51,186 bases of DNA from Chloroflexota bacterium (lineage in GTDB: Bacteria; Chloroflexota; Dehalococcoidia; Lucifugimonadales; UBA826), in assembly GCA_002722155.1 (NCBI GenBank), contig PBKS01000007.1:1-51186 (forward strand), in the 5' to 3' direction. Each line of letters opens with the position of its first letter. Position 1 is the stretch's first letter. The position numbers and the translations under genes are program-made. Below the pieces are notes generated by a model. That model made no database searches and was not told where the DNA came from. It was given only the letters and a program-made list of their open reading frames with translations. Of this stretch, positions 45,111-51,186 are shown one piece after another.

Positions 45111-46574
45111 TTAACCTACTGTGCCCTCCAAACTCACTCGCAACAATTGTGATGCCTCCATAGCAAATTCAAACGGAAGCTCCTTAAAAATACCGCGACA
45201 AAACCCATTAATTATCATGTAGTTTGATTCTTCCAAATCTATTCCTCTCTGTTGGAGATAGAAGAGCTGGTCATCATTCACCTTGGATGTAGTAGCCTCA
45301 TGCCCCATTTGTGCTGTTGGATTACGCACCTCTATATATGGAACCGTATGAGCTCCACATTCATCACCAATCAGCAATGAATCGCATTGGGTGAAATTTC
45401 TAGCATTATCCGCACCTGGAAGTATGGAGACCTGTCCTCGATATGTATTTTCGGCCTTACCGGCGGATATACCCTTGGCAATAATGGTACTTTTAGTATT
45501 CTTGCCTACATGAATCATCTTTGTGCCCGTATCGGCTTGTTGATAGTTATTCACCAAGGCAACCGAATAAAACTCACCCACTGAATTATCTCCCTGAAGA
45601 ATTACACTCGGGTATTTCCATGTTATGGCAGACCCAGTCTCAACTTGAGTCCAGGATATTTTAGAGTTTTCTCCTCTGGCAGCTCCTCGCTTAGTTACAA
45701 AATTGAATACTCCACCCTCACCATTTTTATCCCCCGGGTACCAATTTTGAAGGGTCGAATATTTTATCTCCGCATCCTTAAGGGCCACCAATTCAACGAC
45801 GGCGGCATGCAATTGATGACTCTTCCTCATCGGTGCCGTACAACCTTCTAAATAACTCACGTAACTACCTTCGTCAGCAATAATCAACGTTCTTTCAAAT
45901 TGACCTGAATCAGCCACATTAATTCTGAAATATGTCATCAATTCAATAGGGCACCGTACTCCTGGGGGCACATAGCAGAAGGAACCATCGCTGAATACGG
46001 CAGAATTGAGGGTAGCATAGAAGTTATCACTATACGGGACTACCGAACCCAAATATTTTTGCACCAGCTCTGGGTACTTTTGAACTGCTTCACTAATCGG
46101 GCAAAATATTACGCCGGCTTCCTTCAACATATCTTGATAAGTAGTAGCAACAGAGACGCTATCCAGCACGGCATCAACCGCCACTCCAGACAATTTCTTT
46201 TGCTCTTCAAGAGGAATACCTAATTTATCAAATGCCTCTAGAAGTTCCGGGTCAACTTCATCCAAGCTCTTTGGCGCATCATCACCCGATTTCGGGGCCG
46301 CATAATATATGATGTCCTGAAAATCGATCTCTTCGAAATTAACCTGCGCCCATTTAGGCGCGGCCTCATCCCCTTGATCTGTCCAATGCCGAAAAGCTTT
46401 TAATCGCCATTCCAACAACCATTCAGGTTCCTTTTTCTTTGCAGATATAAAACGGACGATATCTTCGTTCAAACCTTTTGGAGCGACATCAGACTCTATG
46501 TCTAATTCAAAGCCCCATTTATATTGAGAATCCTCAACCCCAGTTTGCCTAGATATAACCTTTTGATCAGCCAT
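45111..46574 (-). CDS. sufB: Fe-S cluster assembly protein SufB
   Basis: A 487-residue SufB, the main Fe-S scaffold subunit. Diagnostic blocks are the N-terminal [70 protein letters not shown] (conserved Cys), [23 protein letters not shown] and the C-terminal [22 protein letters not shown]. It is the first gene of the operon; AAGGAGAGG lies upstream of the ATG. The cluster-related C-terminal Cys region ([14 protein letters not shown]) is intact. Confidence 0.96.
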   Translation of the reverse strand: MADQKVISRQTGVEDSQYKWGFELDIESDVAPKGLNEDIVRFISAKKKEPEWLLEWRLKAFRHWTDQGDEAAPKWAQVNFEEIDFQDIIYYAAPKSGDDAPKSLDEVDPELLEAFDKLGIPLEEQKKLSGVAVDAVLDSVSVATTYQDMLKEAGVIFCPISEAVQKYPELVQKYLGSVVPYSDNFYATLNSAVFSDGSFCYVPPGVRCPIELMTYFRINVADSGQFERTLIIADEGSYVSYLEGCTAPMRKSHQLHAAVVELVALKDAEIKYSTLQNWYPGDKNGEGGVFNFVTKRGAARGENSKISWTQVETGSAITWKYPSVILQGDNSVGEFYSVALVNNYQQADTGTKMIHVGKNTKSTIIAKGISAGKAENTYRGQVSILPGADNARNFTQCDSLLIGDECGAHTVPYIEVRNPTAQMGHEATTSKVNDDQLFYLQQRGIDLEESNYMIINGFCRGIFKELPFEFAMEASQLLRVSLEGTVG

Positions 46575-46670
46575 TCAGGACCTCTCCTTAACCAATTTCC
46601 TCATTTCACTAACCATTCACTTCACTGTGACATCAGACGAGCTATCACTTACCTAAAACCATCCAATGCT

Positions 46671-46693
46671 TTGTTGAGTTAATCAGTCAACAA
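46671..46693. promoter_or_regulatory. Putative suf operator palindrome
   Basis: TTGTTGA (46671-46677) and TCAACAA (46687-46693) form perfect 7-base arms around a 9-base spacer that is itself partly symmetric. On the minus strand it begins about 10 bases after the suf -10 box, at or just past the transcription start. This position suits a repressor, most simply the Rrf2-type regulator of the same operon. No match to a known Rrf2 site is claimed. Confidence 0.45.
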
Positions 46694-46703
46694 TACAGGA
46701 TCA

Positions 46704-46733
46704 AATATAACATTTGCCGAATTAGGTGGTCAA
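46704..46733 (-). promoter_or_regulatory. suf operon promoter
   Basis: On the minus strand TTGACC (46733-46728) and TATATT (46709-46704) are 18 bases apart, each matching consensus at five of six positions. It is about 130 bases upstream of the sufB ATG and is the only good pair in this gap. A weak hairpin (ACCCAC/GTGGGT) precedes it and could end yjbQ transcription. Confidence 0.55.
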
Positions 46734-46793
46734 AAACATCCGGACCCACCAATAAGAAAGTGGGTTTACCAAAACTCCAAACTTATATATATT

Positions 46794-47276
46794 CTACGCC
46801 AACCCCATTATTTGCACGATAACTTCCCTGCTCCCAACCATTTCACCTTTCATACCATCGAGTTCAACCATAAATATCCTCTGCCATTCACCAAGTGCCA
46901 TTTTTCCTTCCACCACAGGAATCATCTCACTGGAACCAAGTGTTAAATGTTGGCAATGAGAATGCCCATTCGGACATTCATTCTCATGCATATGTACTGT
47001 TCGAACATCAAAGTCGTTGTGTCTGTATCGAGCGTCTTCGGAAGACAAACGTTCTAACATTTCCTTAAAATCTTCCAACAAAAGAGGTTCATTTTCTTGT
47101 ATCACAATTGCGGAAGTGGTATGCCTAGAAAACACCACTAATATACCGTTTGAGATACCCGATCCTTTTAAAAATTCTGCCACTTCGTCAGTAATATCAA
47201 TAAATTCTGGCGACGAATTGGATGCTACTTTCAGATCGCAAGTAAACACTTCCATTACCGAGCGCGAAACGCTCAT
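46794..47276 (-). CDS. YjbQ/UPF0047 family protein (secondary thiamine-phosphate synthase type)
   Basis: A 160-residue YjbQ protein. The conserved VVFSRHTTSAIVIQENEPLLLEDF, the central GHSHCQHLTLGSSEMIPV, and KMALGEWQRIFMVELDG cover the family's putative active-site His and Glu. E. coli YjbQ has a reported low-level thiamine-phosphate synthase activity; the physiological role is not settled. Downstream of the polyprenyl synthase on the same strand with an ~80-base gap, so it may share or have its own promoter. Confidence 0.85.
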   Translation of the reverse strand: MSVSRSVMEVFTCDLKVASNSSPEFIDITDEVAEFLKGSGISNGILVVFSRHTTSAIVIQENEPLLLEDFKEMLERLSSEDARYRHNDFDVRTVHMHENECPNGHSHCQHLTLGSSEMIPVVEGKMALGEWQRIFMVELDGMKGEMVGSREVIVQIMGLA

Positions 47277-47346
47277 ATGCCTATCTACCTCTCACTGTAA
47301 CTTAACACTATAGTTTTGCATTAATGATCATATTATAATCGATTGT

Positions 47347-47379
47347 TGATAACTCTACCTCAGTAGTTTCGAGTTATCA
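47347..47379. repeat. 9-bp inverted repeat at the end of the polyprenyl synthase gene
   Basis: TGATAACTC (47347-47355) pairs perfectly with GAGTTATCA (47371-47379) across a 15-base loop that holds the gene's stop codon. No T-tract follows on either strand, so it is not a standard intrinsic terminator; it may stabilise the 3' end of the mRNA. Confidence 0.3.
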
Positions 47380-48403
47380 GAAAGTCTATTAATTCTTTAA
47401 ATTCTGTGTCTGACTTTTCACTAAATCCGGCAGATTTTATGCCCTTATGGACCTGGAAAGCATAATTTTCTACGAGACCTTGGCAATAATCCATGGCTTT
47501 AGTGTCGTCTAAAATATCCAGAACACGAGACGTTTCATCTTCACTCAAATATTCTGACGAATACAGCGTTGAAATTTCCTTATCATACATTCCTTGCTTG
47601 GCCTCCCTGGCATGGATAATGGGCAAGGTATTTTTCCTCCTACGAATATCCGCACCAACCGGTTTGCCAGTAGCTTTACTTTCTCCCCATGTTCCCAAGA
47701 TATCATCTCGGATTTGAAACATGAAGCCAAGAGCAGCTCCAATACACCTAAACAAATTCCCCACTTCATCGTTGCCAGAGCCGATTACAGCCCCCAAATG
47801 TACTGAAGACCTCAAAAGAGCACCAGTCTTACGAGAAATCATTTCCATGTATTGGTCTACATTGATCCTTGTTTCTCCTTCAAAAGATATATCCATGTAC
47901 TGCCCTTCAATCATCTCAAGACAAGCCTCCGAAATAATCGATGAAGAATGATAAATCAGGCTAGGATTTTCAAAGTCCATATATGACATAGATTTTTCCG
48001 CTAATACTCTCATAACATTCCCAGCTACTAAGGCTTTGGGGACACCCCAAACATTCCACAAAGTGGGCCGGTGATGGCGTATTGCGTCAAAATCTTGTAT
48101 TTCATCGTGTATCAGTGAAAAATTATGTATTAGCTCGAGAGAAACCGCCGCGGGAACGGCTCTATTAACATCCCCGCCCAATGCTTCGCATGTGAATAAA
48201 CACAGGGAAGGTCGTATGCTTTTTCCTTTCTCCAAATCACACGGTTTACCTGCAACGTCTGACCATCCCATGCAATATCTCAACATGTCATAGACAAATG
48301 ACGAACGATCCGAAATGGTGTTTCTCAAAGCCGGCTCCAAAACATCTTGGTATCGACTTAGAACCGAGGGGAGTTCGGGTCCGAATTCGACATTATTATT
48401 CAA
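47360..48403 (-). CDS. Polyprenyl (isoprenyl) diphosphate synthase
   Basis: A 347-residue trans-prenyltransferase condensing isopentenyl diphosphate with an allylic diphosphate. The first Asp-rich motif is HDEIQD (D100, E101, D104), a variant of DDxxD, and the second is QIRDDILGTWG (D233, D234). Also seen are GKSIRPSLCL and ISRKTGAL. The last motif TGKPVGADIRRRKNTLP is typical of the longer-chain synthases. Product length cannot be read safely; the residues just before the first motif (LELIHNFSLIHD) suggest a medium to long chain. Likely provides quinone or glycan-carrier side chains. Confidence 0.88.
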   Translation of the reverse strand: MNNNVEFGPELPSVLSRYQDVLEPALRNTISDRSSFVYDMLRYCMGWSDVAGKPCDLEKGKSIRPSLCLFTCEALGGDVNRAVPAAVSLELIHNFSLIHDEIQDFDAIRHHRPTLWNVWGVPKALVAGNVMRVLAEKSMSYMDFENPSLIYHSSSIISEACLEMIEGQYMDISFEGETRINVDQYMEMISRKTGALLRSSVHLGAVIGSGNDEVGNLFRCIGAALGFMFQIRDDILGTWGESKATGKPVGADIRRRKNTLPIIHAREAKQGMYDKEISTLYSSEYLSEDETSRVLDILDDTKAMDYCQGLVENYAFQVHKGIKSAGFSEKSDTEFKELIDFLITRNY

Positions 48404-48565
48404 AATTTGTTCTCAAATGGAGCATTTATGCAAACCTTTACTCGTTTATATCGCTTGCTACTAAAAGTTTAGTTCCGTCGCATTGAAACACTTAACAGCT
48501 TTAGTTTACAAAATTTGTGTTCCGCCTATGAGCAAATGTAGACAGCTGTTTGTGCGTTTTTTCAC

Positions 48566-48595
48566 TTGCTAGCAAAAAGACCCTTGTGCTATATT
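48566..48595 (+). promoter_or_regulatory. Candidate nuo operon promoter
   Basis: TTGCTA (48566-48571) and TATATT (48590-48595) are 18 bases apart, about 85 bases before nuoA. The -10 is good, the -35 partial. The rest of 48404-48678 shows no gene. Confidence 0.45.
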
Positions 48596-48678
48596 TTCGC
48601 ATGGAATTGTAGCGAACAAGTGGGGAATCTTAAATCTATCGCAACTATTATCAATTCTCATAAATGACGGTGTAAATC

Positions 48679-49074
48679 ATGGCTGATGAATATTTCACAC
48701 AATACGGTGTTATTGCCATATTTGCAGCCCTTGCTGTTGTGATACCTACAAGCATGTTATTAATTGGATGGGCTCTATCCCTCCTAAAGGTCAGGCCCAA
48801 CAAACCATCCTTCGTAAAAAACAGCATATATGAGTGCGGATTTGAAACAATAACGGAAAGGTGGAGTCAATTTAACTTTCGCTACTACAGCATTGCGTTA
48901 CTTTTCGTAATATTCGATGTCGAAGTGGTTTTCTTGTTTCCTTGGGCCGCATCTTTCGGCACAATGTCGGCACAATTCGGCTTGTTTGTGTTAGCGGAAA
49001 TGTCTGTATTTATTGGTATTTTAGTTTTGGGTTGGGTCTACGCTTGGAAAAAAGGCTCTCTTGAGTGGAGTTAA
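48679..49074 (+). CDS. nuoA: NADH-quinone oxidoreductase subunit A
   Basis: A 131-residue membrane subunit of complex I with three helices. Conserved loop motif [44 protein letters not shown] is unmistakable, including the ECG cysteine of the loop that lies near the quinone cavity and the acidic FDVE. First gene of nuoABCD; its end overlaps a possible TTG start of nuoB. Confidence 0.95.
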   Translation: MADEYFTQYGVIAIFAALAVVIPTSMLLIGWALSLLKVRPNKPSFVKNSIYECGFETITERWSQFNFRYYSIALLFVIFDVEVVFLFPWAASFGTMSAQFGLFVLAEMSVFIGILVLGWVYAWKKGSLEWS

Positions 49075-49081
49075 TTCAAAC

Positions 49082-49699
49082 ATGGTAAACACAAATAGTA
49101 CAGACAACTCTTTGATAATTCCCCTGCATGATAAAACTTGGGATCTGGACCGAGAAGAAGGGAATTACGTAAACGAGCTAAAAGCAACCCATACTGAAGC
49201 GTTATCTGAACCTCTAATCGAAGTACCTGATGATATAAGCAGAAATATAGCTGTGACTTCTGTTGATGCTCTAGTAAATTGGGGGCGCAAATCTGCAGTA
49301 TGGCCTTTATCGTTCGGCCTTGCTTGTTGCGCTTTTGAAATGATGGCAAGTGCTATGTCAAGGTTTGATTTATCTCGATTTGGAATGGAAGTATTCAGGC
49401 CATCCCCGCGGCAGGCAGACCTTATGATCATAGCCGGTACCGTTACATGGAAAATGGCCCCCGCAATCGAAAGAGTCTATGAACAAATGGCTGATCCCAA
49501 ATGGGTAATCTCTATGGGAGTATGTGCTACAAGTGGTGGCCCCTATTATGGTTCTTACAGCGTGGTTCCAGGCGTGAACCACATTATACCCGTTGACGTG
49601 TATGTACCAGGTTGTCCGCCAAGACCTGATGCTCTTTTGTATGGGATTATGCAGCTTCACGAAAAAATAAAACGTTACTCTGTAAAAAATAGAGGGTAA
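49082..49699 (+). CDS. nuoB: NADH-quinone oxidoreductase subunit B
   Basis: The subunit carrying the N2 [4Fe-4S] cluster next to the quinone site. All four ligands are present: C82 and C83 (LACCAFE), C148 (MGVCATSGG) and C178 (PGCPPRP), counted from ATG 49082. An in-frame TTG at 49061 overlaps nuoA, but the ATG has GGAG 11 bases upstream and is preferred. The N-terminus is ~60 residues longer than that of many homologs. It precedes nuoC by two bases. Confidence 0.95.
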   Translation: MVNTNSTDNSLIIPLHDKTWDLDREEGNYVNELKATHTEALSEPLIEVPDDISRNIAVTSVDALVNWGRKSAVWPLSFGLACCAFEMMASAMSRFDLSRFGMEVFRPSPRQADLMIIAGTVTWKMAPAIERVYEQMADPKWVISMGVCATSGGPYYGSYSVVPGVNHIIPVDVYVPGCPPRPDALLYGIMQLHEKIKRYSVKNRG

Positions 49700-49701
49700 T
49701 T

Positions 49702-50145
49702 TTGACTAAAATTATCAGTGGCGACGAAATTTCAAAATCGATAGATGACACGTTAAACAATGCGGTACTACACTCTGACGAAACCGCTGCTTGGGTATCT
49801 CCGGAAAAAATACATGAAGTATGCGAAATACTTAAAGATCCTGATGGATTAGATTATTCCTTTCTAACAGCAATAAGTGCGGTTGATTACATTGAATATT
49901 TTGAAATTGTCTATCACTTATCCTCTCTCAGAAACAATCAATCTTGTGTGATAAAAGTTAAATGCAATGGAAGGGAAAATCCATCCATCGAATCCGTAAC
50001 AGATATTTGGCAGGCTGCAGATCTTCAAGAAAGAGAGATTTGGGATTTGATGGGAATTGAATTCAAAAATCATCCCAATCTGAAAAGAATCCTTCTCTGG
50101 GAAGGATTTGATGGTCACCCCTTACGAAAGGACTTCATAGGTTAA
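49702..50145 (+). CDS. nuoC: NADH-quinone oxidoreductase subunit C
   Basis: A 147-residue 30-kDa-type subunit, separate from NuoD (not fused as in some proteobacteria). Conserved are YFEIVYHLSSLR, PSIESVTDIWQAADLQEREIWDLMGIEFKNHPNLKRILL and the C-terminal WEGFDGHPLRKDFIG. The start is TTG 49702 with GAGGG 5 bases upstream. Only a few bases separate it from nuoD. Confidence 0.93.
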   Translation: MTKIISGDEISKSIDDTLNNAVLHSDETAAWVSPEKIHEVCEILKDPDGLDYSFLTAISAVDYIEYFEIVYHLSSLRNNQSCVIKVKCNGRENPSIESVTDIWQAADLQEREIWDLMGIEFKNHPNLKRILLWEGFDGHPLRKDFIG

Positions 50146-50149
50146 CTCC

Positions 50150-51186
50150 ATGTCGACCATACGAACAGAACCTGTAACAATAAATTTAGGACCACAACAT
50201 CCTAGTACTCATGGAGTATTCAGGCTTCGGGTGACTTTTGACGGTGAAGAGATCATAGACGTGGAGCCCGTATTTGGTTATCTGCACAGGGGAACTGAAA
50301 AGTTAGCAGAGTCTAGAAATTATGTACAAATAGTCACACTAACGGACCGAATGGATTATGTGGCCAGCATGTCTAACAATTTGGCCTACGTAAGAACTGT
50401 TGAAAAATTAGCTGACATTGAAGTACCAGAAAGAGCACAGTACATCAGAGTCATAAGTGTTGAGTTGCAAAGAATTGCCAGCCATCTTATGGCTACGGGA
50501 TTTCTCCTAAATGACTTAGGAGCACTTGCTACTCCCTTGGTATATTGTTTTCGAGAAAGAGAACGGATCTTAGATCTCTTTGAAATGCTTTGCGGGGCAA
50601 GGATCACGCTGAGTTACATGAGACCAGGAGGCGTATTTCAAGACGCCCCTGATGACTTCTGGAATGCCTTATATGTTTTGATATCAGATTTTCCGAATTA
50701 TTTGGATGAATTAGAAAGCCTCATTACAACTAATGAAATAGTTCTTGCTAGGACCATAGGTGTAGGCGTGCTATCTGATACACAGGCAGTTGACTCAGGT
50801 GTTAGCGGACCAGTTCTCAGAGCGGCGAGCGTGAAATGGGATCTAAGGAAAGCTAATCCTTACGAGATATATGACCGAGTGAAATTCGATATTCCAATTG
50901 GAAATTCTGGCGATACTTACGACAGATACTACGTCCGTCTCCAAGAAATGAGAGAGAGCATCAAAATCATATCTCAATGCATAGAGCAAATAGAACCTGG
51001 GCCCGTTAGAACCGAAACACCTTTCTTTATTCGCCCCCCGATTGGAGAGACATACTCATCCGTTGAAGGTCCAAAAGGCGAGCTCGGATTTTACATGGTT
51101 AGTGACGGAGGAATTTCTCCCTACAGATGTAAAGTAAGAGCTCCTTCATTCATTAATTTGACACCTCTAAAAGACATGCTAACAGG
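50150..51186 (+). CDS. nuoD: NADH-quinone oxidoreductase subunit D (3' end cut)
   Basis: The first 345 codons of the 49-kDa quinone-site subunit, truncated by the window edge. Motifs are NLGPQHPSTHGVFRL, GYLHRGTEKLAE, ELQRIASHLMATG, YMRPGGVF, and PKGELGFYMVSDG near the end, all standard for NuoD. The GPQHPSTHG stretch holds a conserved His near the quinone headgroup. The start ATG follows nuoC by 4 bases. Confidence 0.95.
   Translation, partial: MSTIRTEPVTINLGPQHPSTHGVFRLRVTFDGEEIIDVEPVFGYLHRGTEKLAESRNYVQIVTLTDRMDYVASMSNNLAYVRTVEKLADIEVPERAQYIRVISVELQRIASHLMATGFLLNDLGALATPLVYCFRERERILDLFEMLCGARITLSYMRPGGVFQDAPDDFWNALYVLISDFPNYLDELESLITTNEIVLARTIGVGVLSDTQAVDSGVSGPVLRAASVKWDLRKANPYEIYDRVKFDIPIGNSGDTYDRYYVRLQEMRESIKIISQCIEQIEPGPVRTETPFFIRPPIGETYSSVEGPKGELGFYMVSDGGISPYRCKVRAPSFINLTPLKDMLT

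Noticed and set aside
49061-49081. TTG 49061 as nuoB start
   Set aside because: The ATG 21 bases later has a GGAG and avoids the overlap with nuoA; the difference is small.
1-51186. CRISPR arrays, insertion sequences, integrases, prophage or rRNA genes
   Set aside because: No direct-repeat arrays, transposase-like proteins, terminal inverted repeats or rRNA-like stretches were seen.

Overview
The window looks like chromosomal DNA of a low-GC, marine SAR202/Dehalococcoidia-like Chloroflexota bacterium. This is inferred from gene content, not from a marker-gene tree. The pointers are a giant membrane protein with the Chloroflexi/archaeal 'YYY' domain (DUF2298), class III CoA transferases, a luciferase-like (LLM) F420/flavin oxidoreductase plus the remnant of another, an Na+-pump decarboxylase, a SUF iron-sulfur operon with two SufU scaffolds, and separate nuoA-B-C-D genes. 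TTG starts are frequent and Shine-Dalgarno sequences are usually clear.

Layout. 1-2.6 kb: start of a metallopeptidase (minus), an RNase II/R-type exoribonuclease, and tRNA-Pro(UGG) (minus). 2.6-7.4 kb (plus): larB with an apparent ATC start, a GH105-type unsaturated-uronyl hydrolase, an LLM oxidoreductase, a PfkB/KDG-type sugar kinase and a 58-residue zinc-ribbon protein. 7.4-12.3 kb (minus): a ThuA-like protein, an arylsulfotransferase-like propeller protein, a tandem rhodanese, a decayed LLM-oxidoreductase fragment, and two CE7-type esterase paralogs of which one has lost its catalytic residues. 12.4-21.5 kb (plus): a 1464-residue glycosyltransferase/YYY fusion, two CaiB/BaiF CoA transferases and an S9 peptidase; dinB follows on the minus strand. 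22.7-30.8 kb: rpoB-rpoC. 30.8-34.0 kb: a cobalamin riboswitch with a terminator, then btuF-btuC-btuD. 34.0-40.4 kb: gamma-carbonic anhydrase, a TPR lipoprotein, decarboxylase pump subunits (gamma, beta, biotin carrier), a Yip1-like protein, TatD and an oligopeptide-type binding lipoprotein. 40.4-46.6 kb (minus): sufB-C-D-U-rrf2-S-U2. 46.8-48.4 kb (minus): yjbQ and a polyprenyl diphosphate synthase. 48.7 kb to the end: nuoABCD, with nuoD cut by the window edge.

The most notable signal is in the tandem rhodanese at 9309-10154. The codon at the catalytic cysteine position is TGA, the frame continues through a well-conserved C-terminus to a TAA, and directly after the TGA there is a hairpin with bacterial SECIS-like geometry. 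A selenocysteine rhodanese is the best explanation; a nonsense mutation or sequence error is the alternative.

How parts work together. The riboswitch lets cobalamin repress its own importer. The suf cluster carries an Rrf2 regulator and a palindrome placed at the start of transcription, suggesting feedback control of Fe-S assembly, whose products feed the Fe-S subunits of complex I. The GH105 hydrolase, sugar kinase and CE7 esterases suggest use of uronic-acid-rich or acetylated sugars. The beta/gamma/biotin subunits suggest a sodium-motive decarboxylase whose carboxyltransferase lies elsewhere.
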